Of a stretch of 64,000 bases of DNA, positions 34,554 through 47,124 are shown in pieces (positions within the stretch are counted from its first letter, which is position 1; every line of letters starts with the position of its first letter). The stretch comes from Arachis hypogaea. Its lineage: Eukaryota > Streptophyta > Magnoliopsida > Fabales > Fabaceae. The notes below the pieces were generated by a model. The model did not search any database and was not told the DNA's origin. It saw nothing but the letters and a program-made list of their open reading frames with translations. The stretch spans positions 115,453,905 to 115,517,904 of the forward strand of contig NC_092053.1 in NCBI RefSeq assembly GCF_003086295.3, given 5' to 3'. The translations under genes were made by a program, and so were the position numbers.

Positions 34554-35330
34554 GAACCGCTGGGAAATCGCGGCAGTCCAGGAGCAGCGGTGGCGACGAT
34601 CATGACGGTTATGATGATTATAGGGTTGAAGGGTGGGGAAGGAAACGACGTCGTATTTAAGGGGAGATGTTGGATGCGGTGGTGGTGGATGTCCACATGG
34701 GTTGGTGGTTTTATGCATAAGAGAGAGTTTGGTGGAGGAGTGATGAGGTGGGGAGCATGTGATGTTGACTGCGATGGAGAGTGCGTGTATGTGTGTATGT
34801 AATTTCGCTTTCTTTTGGAAGCAACCTCGCCTCCCTCTTTAAAACTTCAACCGTTTTCCCTGTTTACTTTGACTCATAACTCATATTGTGGGCTCTTCTA
34901 TAGGCCCTCGCTCTGGTTCTTTACCCGTTAACTACAGTGTATTTCCGGCCCAATCATTTTTGTGGTTAGTAATTGCATTACTTTCTAATACCAAAAATTG
35001 ATTACAATCTTTCTGGTCCCGTGCCCCGTTTTCATTAAAAAAGAAAATACAATACTTTCTGAATTCTAACAAACCAGGAATTTCAATTCTTTCCAAGCTT
35101 TTGAGAATCGAACCAGCTATTGACTTATTGTCTTATTGAACTGCTCTACTTTTGTGATTTAGCTGTTTAGAAGTTCAATCTAGATCAACCTAAATAATTA
35201 AATTATAATAAATTTTAAAACTATAATAAACATATAAAATATAAATATATTTTAATATAAATTTTAAAAATATACACATTAAAAGAAATATATATAAAAT
35301 TAATAAGAGAATTTTGGATAAATATAATTT
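34554..35330. other. Upstream region of the membrane-protein gene and non-coding flank
   Basis: GC-rich probable leader up to about 34850, followed by AT-rich intergenic DNA. A TTTAAA word at 34838-34843 could act as a TATA-like box for minus-strand transcription; this is only a guess. Confidence 0.35.
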
Positions 35331-35722
35331 AGAGTAATTACCCATATCAGTCCCCAAAAATTTTAAAATCGGACATTTTAGTCCTCAAGAAAAATTAATA
35401 CACAGATCAATCCCCAAGATTTTACTCCAGCAGACAAATCAGTCCCCAGTTCATTTTCCGGCAAAGTAATTATCCATATCAGTCCCCAAAGATTTTAAAA
35501 ATGGACATTTTAGTCCCCAAAAAAAATTAATGTACAAATCAATCCCCAACGTTTCTCTCTGTTAGACATAACAGTCCTCCGTCTAAAAATAAAATAAAAT
35601 AAAATAATTATTATTATTATTATTAATTGTACAATAATACTGTACTATATTTTTTGTATTTTTTGGATAAAAATAATAATAAATTTATTAATTAGATTCT
35701 TTTATATATATATAGAGTCACT

Positions 35723-35723
35723 C

Positions 35724-35762
<39 letters not shown>
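35723..35762. repeat. (TAA)n microsatellite
   Basis: About 13 trinucleotide units at the edge of the split palindrome of the host element. Confidence 0.9.
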
Positions 35763-35763
<1 letters not shown>

Positions 35764-35828
35764 TTATTAGAGATTATTCTACAAAAACATCCAAGGTTAA
35801 AACCATTTGATATTTTTGTATTTAATAT

Positions 35829-36208
35829 TGTACAAGATGTCTCTGGTACGGGTTAAGAGATGGATCGAGAACTTGCGGGTTGAGGCAGATGCCGGATCAC
35901 TTGACTGGAGCAATGGGGTGGTACCTGTAAAGACACTCCGACGCTCAAGTCAGAATGGATCTAAGAGGTAGAAGATGTGAGGAATGAATGAATACCTAGA
36001 GGGACCTGGGTCCTCTATTTATAGGTGATGGTAGTAGTCTTATCTTATCTTGTTTGGCTAAGATAAGGAAGACGTTTGAATTTGAAAGTCGGTTGGGAAT
36101 TCTAGAGGGCCGGCTTCGGACCCTCTAGAAGAGCGAGGTGGGTAGGACCCAGGTAACCGGGTTTGGGTTTAATCCCAGGTCATGGATCCGTGGGCCGGAT
36201 CCGTAACA
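35829..36208 (-). repeat. 3' LTR of the Tat element
   Basis: 380 bp from TGTACAAGATG to ATCCGTAACA on the plus strand. About a dozen substitutions separate it from the other LTR (roughly 3 percent by eye), so this insertion is clearly older than the Del-like element. Confidence 0.93.
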
Positions 36209-36219
36209 GTTGCCCCCGC
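36209..36219 (-). other. Polypurine tract of the Tat element
   Basis: On the minus strand GCGGGGGCAAC abuts the 3' LTR, the expected location of the PPT. Confidence 0.65.
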
Positions 36220-36966
36220 AGCGGGAGAGCGAGCAGGGTCAGTCTGTCGCTGGGAGGTGTGGCTTTGACCGTGAGCTGGGTCTTTAGTTCTTCTCGGGTA
36301 GCCGTTTGGCTTTTTGGAGGGGAAGTCGGTGTCCCGGACCTGGCTTTGATGGTCGTGCCAAAGATTGGCCATTCTGGTTCGACGCGATCCTTCCGTGTTC
36401 AAAGCGTCTGTTGCGTTCTTCGAGGCGTGCTTTATTGTTTTCTTTTTCCCAAGGGGGCATTTAATACGAGGGGACGTTTTCCTTCATTGCCCCAACGCAC
36501 CTTTATTATTTAGGGCTATTTGTGTCTTTTGCTACCCCTTTTGAAAACCGTTTTGGCTTTTCTCCTTGCTTCATTTCGTTTCACTTTCGCTCTCTCTTCT
36601 GAAGGAAATTTTTCTTTTCTCTGTAGTGTTTTTTGGTCTCTTTGAAGTTGAACTTCAGTTTTCCTTTCAGGCTCTGCTATTTCTGCATTATCAGGTTGGT
36701 ATCCTTCTATTTCTTCCTGCTCTCTGTATGATTTGTGCTTTGCTTTCCTTTGCATTAGACGTTTTTGTTCCTGTTTTAGTGTAGATTGGAATTGTCTCTG
36801 TATGATGGTTTTGTTCGGTGGCAAACATTTTCCCTGGGGTAGTGGGTTTTATGAGGGGATGAGCGCCACTGTGTAGTTGGTAGGGTATAGTGGTGTCTAT
36901 TTAGTTTCCTCCACCGTTTTCTGCCGCGAGGTTTGGCTGACGGTGGTGCTCATCGCTGTTTTAGGT

Positions 36967-39320
36967 ATGGCTCATCAAAGGACTGAGGGTGTGAGTAGGG
37001 ATGGAAACAGGCCAGGCCAGGCCAGGCTTTGCTCTTAACAAGCCTAGCCTGTCATACAGTTGATTGGCCTGAACCTGGCCTGCAGCCTGTTATAGGCTCT
37101 TTATAAAGTACTAGGCCTGACCTGTTATTCAGCCTGGCCTGGCCTGAAGCCTGTTAAAAGGCCTGCTAATTTTTTTTTACAAAAATAAAAATATTATTTA
37201 AAAAATTTATTTTTTAATAAAAATAGTTATATGTAATATGTCATATATTTAATATTTGTAAAAAATTTTAAACTTTTAACATATTTAAAATATACAAAAA
37301 TATTTATAATAAAATATAATAAATTTAAAATATCTCATAATTTTATTAATAATAAATAATTATTTATATATTTAATTATATTTTAATAGGCCTAGGCAGG
37401 CCTGACAGGCCTATAAGGCTAATTAGTGAGCCTGGGCCTGGCCTATTAATGTATTAAGGCTTTTAAAAGAGCCTGGGCCTGTACCTATTTTATAACAGGC
37501 CAGGCCAAACACAGGCCAGGCTGCAGGCCCCTGGCAGGCCGCCTGGCCTTTTTCCACCCCTAGGTGTGAGGGCTCCAGTGGCCCCTGCGGGGGGTGTCCC
37601 TGACCTTTTTTCTTGGGTTACTAGTGATGTATGGGGGACGCCGTCGCGGATGACGGAGGCGGACCTCCAGCGGCTCCGTGATCAGGGGGCTGTTTGTGGG
37701 GGTGGCGACGCCGAATGCCACTACGAGCTTTCACTCTCTGGGATTGACGAGAGGGTTTGCTATACCAACCTCGACTCCCCGACCGTTCCGGACTGGATGT
37801 GGGTGTACGAGGCGATGTTTACCCGACTTGGTGTTCGGCTCCCCTTTTCCCCATTTGTTCAGCAGTTGTTCAGCCGGTGCTCCGTGGCGCCGTCCCAACT
37901 GCATCCGAATAGCTGGGCGATGATACGGTCTTTCGAGTTTGTTTGTGAATTTCTGGAGCTCCCTGCCTCGGTGAACGTCTTCCTTTTCCTCTTTTTGTGT
38001 ACCCTTCCGACCAAGGAGGAAAAGCACAAGAAGGGATATATGTCTTTTAGAGCTCAGCCTCATCGCCGGGTCTTCGGGTTGTATGAAGATTCTTTTCACG
38101 GGTTTAAGAGTGGATATTTTAAAGTTCGTCCTGCAAGGGGGCATCATCCGTTCTGGTTGACTTTGGAGGGTGAGAGGCGGTTCCCCACATACTGGAATTT
38201 TAGGGCGGGGCCGTCTGTTCTTACTCGGGTGTCGCAGGATTTTTTGACTGCGGAAGAGCGGGATGTTGCCCTCGTGTTATGGCAGTTGTTTGGGGAGCGC
38301 CCTCTGAACCCCAGGGATGTGATGGGGGACCCGATTACTTGTCGGACTTATGTTGGTGTGTGATTTTTTTTTTGGAGGTTCCGAGTTTGGTACTTATGCT
38401 TCTTATTATTTCGCAGTTGAGATGGCTGGAGGTTTGACGACTCTTGCCCGGTTGAAGGCTCAATTGTCTTAGGGGACTTCTTCTGGCGGTACTCCTTCCA
38501 CTCCGAACTCGCGACCCACTGATGGTACGAGAACCGTTTCTGAGGATCTCGTGTTGACTGAAGGTGGTACCGAGGGGTCGGGTCGGGGTGTGGAGGCTGA
38601 TGATGATGTCGTTGTGGTGTCGCCAGAGGGTGCTTCCCGGAAGCAGAAGAGGTCGGAGGATGTTGAAAGCGAGAATATGGTGGAGGGAGAGGGTGCGGTT
38701 CCGTCAGTGATGGATCGCCGTTTGACGCTCCTGCCTTCATTGACGAGTACCTCATGCCGGGCACGAAAGATTTCTTTCGTGAGTGTGATGTGACTTTTCA
38801 GGCTAAGTCCCTTTATTGATCTCTTCTTCGCTCCGCCGTGATTGTCCGGAAGGCTGAGCCTGTGATGGCTCAGGTGGGCCTTCTGGATAAGAAATTTCGT
38901 CAATCTCAGGCCGAGGTGGCGAGGTTGAAGGGGTTACTTGCTGATGCCGAGTCAACGAGGGAGCGAGCGGTAAAGTTATCCGAGGAATCTGGCGCCGAGG
39001 TCCTTCACCTTTCCGAGGTTGAGACTTCTCTTTTGTCTCAACTTGGGGAAGAGCGGAGGAAGGCTTCGGATGCCGAGTCTCGGGTAGCCGTGCTCTTGGC
39101 GGATGTCGGTACGTTGAAGGATGAGGTGGCCGGCTTGAAAACGGAGGCTGTGGTTTTAAAAGAGGAAAAAGCTGTGTTGCTTGCCGATGTGAAGGAAGCT
39201 GTTGCTGCTACCAAGGAGACGATGAGGGCTCAAGCTTCGGTGCTGGCTCTGGGTGTGGATGTGTCCGTGATGGGGGCTTTCAAGGCCGTCCGTGATGGCC
39301 AGATTGTTGACCTTGAATAG
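36967..39320 (+). pseudogene. Antisense gene of the Tat element ('putative gypsy type transposon' protein), disrupted
   Basis: Runs opposite to gag-pol. The likely start is ATG 36967 (MAHQRTEGV), just after a TTTTAG acceptor, implying a leader intron. The frame is cut after about nine codons by the hAT-like element and resumes as RAPVAPAGG at 37566. The long exon (to about 38352) contains RLGVRLPFSPFVQQLFSRC followed by VAPSQLHPNSWAMIRSFEFV, a signature of PF04195-type proteins. A GTGTGT donor near 38353 and TTCGCAG acceptor near 38417 suggest an intron. Further on the frame has a stop near 38470 and shifts. It ends in a coiled coil with heptads (38838-39320; ARLKGLLADAESTRERAVKL and similar). 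Role in the retroelement life cycle unknown. Confidence 0.75.
36996..37562. mobile_element. hAT-like non-autonomous element inside the Tat antisense gene
   Basis: 567 bp, termini TAGGGATGGAAACAGG and, from the right, TAGGGGTGGAAAAAGG, with perfect 8-bp duplications GGTGTGAG at 36988-36995 and 37563-37570. The ends are packed with GGCCTGGCC-type words around an AT-rich core. No transposase. Confidence 0.92.
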
Positions 39321-39832
39321 TTTAATTGTAACTTTGTTATTTTAGTTTGTTTTAAACTGTTTTATTTCGGATGTTTGGTTGGCCATGGGCCGTGTAACCG
39401 TGGATTCGTAGTTTTTGAACTTCGGTGAATGACTTTTGGGCCGTTCGGGCCTCTTTTTGTGTATTCCGTTTTAAGCTATTCTGTTTTTTGTTTATTTGTT
39501 CCCTTTGTTTGGGATGAGGGGACCGTCGTGAGGTCGGTTTTTCGTGGATATCCGTATTTCGGGCCCGAGGGGTGATCGGTCCCCCGGTTGTGGCCATGTT
39601 CTTGTTCTGTATTTGGGACATTTAAAAAAGGAAAAAGAAGATAGAAAATAGCTCAATAGAATTTTATTGATGGTTGGGCCTCGTTAAAACCCCCCGTCTA
39701 TGGCGGGAAAGAGTACCCGAAATTGACACTTAAGCGAATTTTAAAATTTAAAATTGAAAAATTGTAAGGGGGAAGGTAGGTAAAGAAAAGACATAAAACA
39801 AAGAGAAAAGGGGGTGACCTGGGGAGGTCGGT

Positions 39833-42800
39833 CTAAGTGTAGTAGCATCGTAAGTTGGCGGCGTTCCATGTCCTCGGAATTTCATCGCCGTTGAGTCGTT
39901 CGAGCTTGTATGCTCCCCTTCCGATTGTGGCTTTGATTTGGTATGGTCCTTCCCAATTGGGGGTGAGTTTTCCTTCCCCTGGGGTCGGGGCTCCAATGTC
40001 ATTTCGTCGTAGGACGAGGTCGTCGGGTGCGAATTCTCGTTTGATGACGCCATGGGTGTATCTTAAGCTGATTCTTTGTTTTAGGGCTAGCTCTCTGACA
40101 TGAGCTATGCTTCTTTCTTCGTCGATGAGGTCTCGCTCTGCTTCCTCGTCGTTACCTCCGACCGTTTTTCTGGGGCTTGGGTCTCCAATCTCCACTGGGA
40201 TGACGGCCTCCACACCGTATGTTAATCGGAAATGTGTTTCTCCTGTGGTCATTTGGGGTGTTGTTCGGTATGACCATAGGACCGATCCGAGTTCGTCGGC
40301 CCATAGTCCTTTGGCTTCGTCGAGCCGCTTCTTGAGTCCTTTGACGATTACTTTGTTTGCGGATTTCACCTGTCCGTTTATTTGGGGGTGTTCTACCGAG
40401 CTGAAGCGGTGGGATATACGTAGTCCTTTTAGGAATTCTCTGAACTTTTTGTCAGCAAATTGGGTTCCATTGTCCGAGATGACGATCTCAGGGATCCCGA
40501 ATTGGGTGATGATCTGCCGCCAGAGGAATTTTTGGCATTGGGTTGCCGTGATGGAGGCTAGAGGTTCGGCCTCGATCCACTTAGTGTAGTAATCTATGGC
40601 GACGATGAGGTATCAGAATTGTCCGGGTGCCGTAGGGAAGGGTCCGACAAGGTCGATCCCCCAGGTGCCGAATGGCCGCTCTGCCGATATGATGCTGAGC
40701 TGGTGCGGGCAGCTTGGTGGATGTTGGCGTGCCTTTAGCATTTATCGCAGTTTTTTACTAACTGCATGGAGTCCTGGATAACCGTGGGCCAGAAGTATCC
40801 GGCCCGGATGACTTTTTGGGCAAGGGTTTTTCCTCCGATGTGGTGGCCGCAACAACCTTCGTGGATTTCGCGGAGTATGTACTCCGTATTCCCGGGTTCG
40901 ACGCATTTGAGCAGGGGTTGCGAGAATCCGCGTTTGTATAGTTGTCCTGCGACAACCGTGTAGTTGGCGGCTTCCCTCTTTGTCCGTTTTTCCTCTTTGG
41001 GGTCTTCAGGTAGTGTTCCGTCGAGGAGGTATTGCAGGATAGGGTAGGTCTATGATCCTTGGTTGGAGAGTGTCAGGTGAGTGTTAGCCGTTGTTGATAT
41101 GGACGGTGATTTAACGACTTCTTGAATTAGCGATTTGTTGCCGTGTCCTGGTTTGGTGCTGGCTAGCTTGGAGAGGAGGTCTGCTCTGGCATTTCGTTCT
41201 CTGGGAACGTGCCATATGGTGATGTGAATGAATTCTTCCTTTAGTTTGTTCACCTTGGCAAGGTATTGTTGAAGCAGGGGATCTCGCGTTTGGTAGTCTC
41301 CGTTAATTTGGGAACTGACTACTAGCGAATCGGTATTTATTTCCAGGATCTTTGCTCCAACTTCTTTGGCCACGGCTAGGCCTGCCAGGAGGGCCTCATA
41401 TTCCGCTTGATTATTTGAAACTGGAAATTCATATCATACTGAATGTTCAATTACGACTCCGTTCTGACTTTCGAGAATGACTCCGGCACCTCCGGAGGTG
41501 ACGTTCGATGAGTCGTCAATGTGTAGTTTCCATGATTCGGGGGTGGAGTTTCTTGGGGTCATCTCGGTGATAAAGTCGGCCATGGCCTGTGCTTTGATTG
41601 CGTACCGGGGTTCGAACATGATTTGGAACTGGGATAGTTCGATGGACCACGCTAGCATCCTTCCCGCTAGGTCGGGTTTTTGTAGTACCTGTTTGACCGC
41701 TTGGTCGGTTCGAACTGTTATGGGATGGGCCTGAAAATATTGTCGCAAATGTCGGGAGGCCGTGAGGAGTGTGAAGGCTAGTTTTTCCAGGCGGGAGTAG
41801 CGAGTTTCCGTGTCTTGTAGGACTTTGCTTAGGAAGTAGATAGGTTCTTGTTCCTTTCTCTCGTTTTCGCGGATGAGTGCCGCTGCGAGCGCTTCTTCTG
41901 TTATAGAGAGGTATAGGTACAGGGTTCCCCCTGTCTGGGGTTTAGCGAGAACCGGTGGTTCTGCTAGGACTCTTTTGAAGTGTTTGAATGCTTCTTCGCA
42001 TTTTGCCTCCCAGTTGAAAGGGGCCCCCTTCTTCATTAACTTAAAGAAGGGGATTGCTTTTTGTGCCGATGCTCCGAGAAAATGGGATAGCGCCGTGAGC
42101 CGTCCGGTGAGCTTTTGGATGTCGTTAAGGTTTTTAGGGTTTGTCATTTCAAGGATGGCACGACATTTTTCTGGGTTGGCTTCGACTCCGCATTGCGTGA
42201 TCATAAAGTCGAGGAACTTTTCTGCCTCCATTCCGAAGGCACATTTTGTTGGGTTGAGTCGCATCTGGTGTTTCCGTAGGGTGTTCATTATGAGGTTAAG
42301 GTCGCTGACAAGTTGTTTGCCTGACTCAGTCTTGGTGAGCATGTCGTCTATGTAGACTTCTAGTTTGCTTCCGGACAGATTCTAGAATATCTTATTGACG
42401 AGTCTTTGGTAAGTGGCTCCGGCGTTTTTCAGGCCGAAGGGCATTACCGTGTAACAGTACATCCCCTCTGGGGTGATGAATGCTGTTTTTTCTTCGTCAA
42501 GTCGATGCATCGGTATCTGGTTGTAGCCGGAGTATGCATCCATGAAACTGAGGTATCGATGGCCGGATGCGGCATCTACTAATCCGTCGATGTTTGGTAG
42601 GGGAAAGGCGTCTTTTGGACAGGCTTTGTTGAGGTCCGTGTAGTCGACGCACATTCGCCATTTCCCGTTAGATTTCTTCACCAGCACGACATTGGCTAGC
42701 CAGGTCATGTAGGGGAGTTCCCTGATGAAGTTGGCTTCGAGTAGGGCTTTGACTTGCCTTTTGACCTCGGCGGCTCGGTCTGGTGACATTTTTCGTCTCC

Positions 42801-43958
42801 TTTGTGCTACTGGTTTAGCTTTGGGGTCCACGGCTAACTGGTGGGACATTAGGTCGGGGTTTATTCCCGGCATGTCGGCTGGTGTAAATGCGAACAAGTC
42901 TCTATTTTGTTTCAGGAGTTGGGAAAGATCCTCTTTAAGATTATATGGGAGGTTCCTGTTGATGAAGGTGTATTCCTCTTTGGTTGGCCCTATTTGTAGT
43001 TTTTCCATGTCGCCTTCTGGCTCTAGCCTGGGTTGGCCGTCTTGTCGAGCGTCCAGGTCGGCTAGGAATATTCTGGCTGCATCCCGGGATTTCTTCCGTA
43101 GGGCTAGGCTGGTGTTGTTGCACTCTGCTGCGACCTCTCTGTCTCCGTGGATAGTGCCGATGGAGCCGTCTTCGGTTGTGAACTTCATGAGGAGGTATTT
43201 GGTAAAGATGACGACGGAAAAGTCATTCATTATTTTTCTTCCGAGAATGACGTTGTAGGCTGTGGAGTCTTTGAGGACCACGAATTCGGATAGGATTGTC
43301 TTCCTTTGGTTACCTGTCCCTATGGTGATGGGGAGGGTGATCGAGCCGTCTGGTTTGAGGAAGTTGTCTCCGAGTCCCGTGACACCGTTGCGGTGTGTTT
43401 GGAGATTTTCTTTGTGGAGTCTGAGTTTGTCGAAGGCTCCTCGGAAAAGGATGTTTGAGTCTGCACCGGTGTCCACCAGTATCCTTCGTACTAGTCCTGT
43501 TCCGATCCTTGCCGAGATGATGAAGGGGGCGTCTTCAGCCGAGGTGCCGTGCTGGCAATCCTCAGGTAGGAAGGTTATCGTATTGTCAGCCAGGGTGGTA
43601 GGAGTTTGATTTCTGACAGCCATGACTTTGAGATCTTTTTTCAGTGTTGATTTTGACTTGCCCGATATGTCTTTGCCTGTGATGACGTTTACTATGATTG
43701 TTGGGTCTTCCTCTGGGCTTTCCCTAGGGGGTTGTTTTTGCGCTCTTGGGTTGTGCCCTTCTCTTTCCGGTGACCTGTCTCTTTCTGCATGTTTTGGTTC
43801 GCTGATGATTTTGGCGAACTTTGGGAGCTTGCCGTCTCTTATGGCTTGTTCGAGGGCGTCTTTAAGGTCGAAACAGTCTTGTGTTCTGTGCCCGTAACCT
43901 CGGTGGTAGTCGTAGTAAAGGGTTTTGTTGCTGCCCGTTCTTTCTTTGAGTTGTCCGG
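39833..43958 (-). pseudogene. Pol region of the Tat element: protease, RT, two RNase H regions, integrase
   Basis: Reading on the minus strand: end of gag with YYDYHRGYGHRTQDCF (about 43910-43865), protease ILVDTGADSNILF (about 43475), and RT with YTDLNKACPKDAFPLPNIDG (about 42640-42580), YSGYNQIPM (about 42520) and YIDDMLTKT (about 42350). The first RNase H has IEEALAA-like sequence near 41900. The second, archaeal-type RNase H has LHIDDSSNVTSGGAGVIL (near 41520) and INTDSLVV (near 41340). Integrase follows with HHIGGKTLAQKVIRAGYFWP (near 40830), VISDNGTQF (near 40480) and a C-terminal part ending NLRCYYT (39840). Premature stops lie near 42380, 41433, 41049, 40740 and 40615, so no full polyprotein can form. 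Confidence 0.9.
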
Positions 43959-45403
43959 TGATAAACCACTATTTCATGGTTTATCTTGTGCTCAATTGAG
44001 TGGTTTTATCAACTCTTTACCCACTTATTCATACTATTTGCATGGTTTTACATTTGCCTTCCTAATTATGTGCTTTGATTGAAAACATGCTTCTTTGGCC
44101 TTAAGTTCCCTATGTTTAAACCTCTCTTATTATCATTAGATGCCTTGATATGTGTGTTAAGTGATTTCAGAGATTACAGGGCAAGAATGACTCAGAGGAT
44201 GGAAAGGAAGCATGCAAAAGTGGAAGGAATACAAGAAGTTGGAGAAATTGCTAAGTTGTCCAGCTTGACCTCTTCGCACTCAAACGGCTATAACTTTAGC
44301 TATAGAGGTCCAAATGACGCGGTTCTAGTTGTGTTGGAAAGCTAACGTCCGGAGCTTCGATTTGATATATAATATACCATAGTTTCTCTGACGCTAGGCG
44401 ATGCGGTCGCGTGATTCACGCGGATGCATCGCGGTGGCAAAAAACCAGCGTGGCAGATTTCTTCTCCAGCGATTTCTGGGCTGTTTTCGACCCAGTTTGC
44501 GGCCCAGAAAACACAGATTAGAGGCTATAAAGTGGAGAAATGCATCCATACATGAACATGCTCTCATAATTCACAATTTTAGGAGTAGATGTAGTTTTTA
44601 GAGAGAGGGGTTCTCTCCTCTCTCTTAGGATTTAGTTTTAGGATTTAGGATTATTTCTTCTTCATCACAGGTTCAATGTTCCTTTTATTTATTTTTCTAA
44701 TTTAATTTATAAATTCTTCTATGTTACAGATTATTCTTTGAATTAATGTTATTTGAGGTATTTCAGTTTATGATTGCTCTCTTTTATTTATGTTATTGTT
44801 ACTCCCAATCTGAAGACATTTTTATTCCAATAGATTTACTTTTCTCCTTTTGGTCTTGGTTAAGAAATCAGTAACTCAGGAGTTATCAAACTCAAATATG
44901 ATTGATAATTGTTATCTTTACTAATTGAATTGAACTTCAACAATCCCAATCTTTCCTTAGGGATTAACTAGGATTTGAGGATCTAACTAATTAGTCACTT
45001 GATTTTTCTTTGCTTTAAGTAAAGACTAACTAAGTGGAATTAAGATTCAATCTTCATCATCATTGATAAGGATAACTAGGATAGGACTTCTAATTTCTCA
45101 TACCTTCCCAAAAGTTTATTTTACAGTTATTTATTTACTTTACAGTCTTTTACTTATTTCAATTGCAATTCAAATTACTTGCTCCTCATCTTCAAAACCC
45201 CGATTTACAATCTTCATAACCAATAATAAGAATATACTTCCCTGTAGTTCCTTGAGAAGACGACCCGAGGTTTAAATACTTCGGTTATCAATTTATTTAG
45301 GGGTTTGTTACTTGTGACAACCAAAACATTTGTAAGAAAGGTTGATTACTTGGTTTAGTAACTATACTTGCAACGAGAGTTTACTATAACTTCTAAACCA
45401 TCA
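43959..45403. mobile_element. Solo LTR of another Ty3/gypsy family inserted in the Tat gag gene
   Basis: Begins TGATAAACCACTATTTCATG and ends near CTAAACCATCA. Typical LTR content lies between, such as GAGAAGACGACCCGAGG near 45255 and TATACTTGCAACGAGAG near 45364. Gag coding sequence continues on both sides (QGIIPKVKN at the right, TLYYDYHRGYGH at the left), which shows that it is an insertion. I could not match target duplications at either plausible right end (45403 or 45410). Not a gene. Confidence 0.75.
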
Positions 45404-46445
45404 ATCTTCAGTTCTTCACTTTTGGAATGATGCCTTGATCTGCAATCTGGTGGTATATCTCGGTAATTGGTGTTGTCAGGGGCGTGTAATTAGAGAATTT
45501 GCCGATTCTTGGTGGTCGGTTTGTGTTTGTTAGTTTGGGGTGGTCTCTTTGATTTTCTCTTGGTGGTGGGTTATGTCGTGGTGTCGGGTTGCTGTGTTGG
45601 GTGTGGTTGTGTTGCCGTTTATTGGCAGCAACGACCTGGCTGACCTCTTCGTCATTTATGTAGTCTTTGGCGACGTTTTGGATCTCGTGCATGGTCCACA
45701 CGGGTTTGGTGGTGAGGTGTTTGCGGAAGTCTTCGTTCATGAGCCCGTTGGTTAAGCAAAGGCTTGCGACTGAATCCGTGAGCCCGTCGACCGTTAGGCA
45801 TTCGTCGTTGAAGCGGTCGAGGTATTTCCTTGTGGATTCGTCCTGTTTTTGTGTGACCCCTAGCAAGTTGATGGGATGTTTAGCTTTAGTGATTCTGGTC
45901 GTGAACTGGGCCATGAATTTTCGTGTGATGTCGTGGAAACCAGCTATGGATCCGTTTGGGAGGGCGTTGAACCATTTGATTGCTGGCCCGGCTAGGGTCA
46001 CTGGGAAGGCCCTGTATCGGACTGCGTCGACCGCTCCTTCTAGGTTCATCCTGGCCTCGAAGGCCGTTAGATGTTCTTGGGGATCTTTAGTTCCGTCGTA
46101 CTTCATGTCAGTGGGTTTATCGAAACCTTTGGGGAGTTTTGCTTTCAAAATCCTTTCCGTGAAAGGTGTGGCTCCCATTATTGTGTGGTCGTTTCTTGTG
46201 CGCTTGGTTTCTCGGTGTTGCCGATCTTCGTCCGAGTCGTGCTGACGACTCAGATCTCGGGAAGCGCTGCGGTTGTGCCTTTTGCTGTATCGCGGTTCTT
46301 GCGATTTTTCTCGCCTGTGGTCGCGCGAGGTGCTGCGATCGTCTCTCCTATCGTGTCGTCGAGTTGGCGATCTGCCGTGGCGAGATTTTGATCTGGAAGT
46401 TGCATGGATCCTGTGTTCGTTATTGTATCTTTCCTTAGCGGCCAA
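45404..46445 (-). pseudogene. Gag of the Tat element, N-terminal and central part
   Basis: 346 codons starting MAAKERYNNEH. An Arg/Ser/His-rich basic N-terminal segment (about 1-85) precedes the retrotransposon gag domain: KLPKGFDKPTDMKYDGTKDP, then HLTAFEARMNLEG, KWFNALPNGSI and RFNDECLTVDGL. It would form the capsid-like particle. The frame ends at a stop at 45408 beside the solo LTR; the C-terminal gag part is on the far side (from 43958 downward). Confidence 0.85.
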
Positions 46446-46703
46446 TCTGCCTTCGAGTTCCTGGACTCGGAGGCAGAGATCTTGGATGATTTGTGCCGCT
46501 TTGTCCCCCGTTTTCTCAGGGTGTCACGGTTCCGTGACGATGTGATCATTTTCCTTATTCTGTGTGTGGTGGATGGTACTTGCTATCCTTCCTTGGTTTG
46601 CGACCTCCTGGTGTTCTGGGGTCGGATTCTTTGTTCGAGAGTCATCCCGGCTTGAGGAGGTTTCTTCGAGTACGTCCCCCATTCCGGCTTAGTCGGTGCA
46701 AGT

Positions 46704-46721
46704 TCCCCACAGACGGCGCCA
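46704..46721 (-). other. Primer binding site of the Tat element
   Basis: On the minus strand TGGCGCCGTCTGTGGGGA lies one base inside the 5' LTR. This is the form usual in Tat/Ogre elements, often assigned to an arginine tRNA; the tRNA assignment is from memory. Confidence 0.75.
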
Positions 46722-46722
46722 A

Positions 46723-47124
46723 TGTACAAGATGTCTCTGGTACGGGTTGAGAGATGGATCGAGAACTTGCGGGTTGAGGCAGATGCCGGATCACTTGACT
46801 GGAGCAATGGGGGATGGTACCTGCAAGGACACTCCGACGCTCAAGTCAGAATGGATCTAAGAGGTAGAAGGTGTGAGGAATGAATGAATACCTGGAGGGA
46901 CCTGTGTCCTCTATTTATAGGTGATGGTAGTTGTCTTATCTTATCTTGTTTGGCTAAGATAAGGAAGACGTTTGAATTTGAAAGTCGGTTGGGAATTCTA
47001 GAGGGCCGGCTTCGAGCCCTCTAGAAGAGCGAGGCGGGTAGGACCCGGGTAACCGGGTTTGGGTTTAATCCCGGGTCATGGATCCGTGGACCGGGTCATG
47101 GATCCGTAGACCGGATCCGTAACA
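46723..47124 (-). repeat. 5' LTR of the Tat element
   Basis: 402 bp, same termini as the 3' LTR. A short tandem duplication near the end (GGGTCATGGATCCGT repeated, about 47076-47118) explains its extra length of about 22 bp. Confidence 0.93.

Larger units (their letters stand above)
35829..47124 (-). mobile_element. Degenerate Ty3/gypsy retrotransposon, Tat/Ogre lineage
   Basis: About 11.3 kb with LTRs at 35829-36208 and 46723-47124 and a 5-bp duplication AATAT at 35824-35828 and 47125-47129. Gag, protease, RT, two RNase H regions and integrase are on the minus strand. An antisense gene lies on the plus strand between integrase and the 3' LTR. The double RNase H and antisense gene are typical of Tat. 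Stops and nested insertions make it non-autonomous. Confidence 0.93.

Noticed and set aside
40107..43897. Plus-strand frames of 60-177 codons opposite Tat pol
   Set aside because: Shadows of the GC-rich minus-strand coding region. Unlike the frame at 36967-39320 they lack domain resemblance.
44079..44601. Two plus-strand frames of 66-88 codons that might be genes
   Set aside because: They sit within the solo LTR that interrupts gag.
45540..46655. Plus-strand frames of 71-192 codons opposite Tat gag
   Set aside because: Mirror frames of gag with no recognisable protein.
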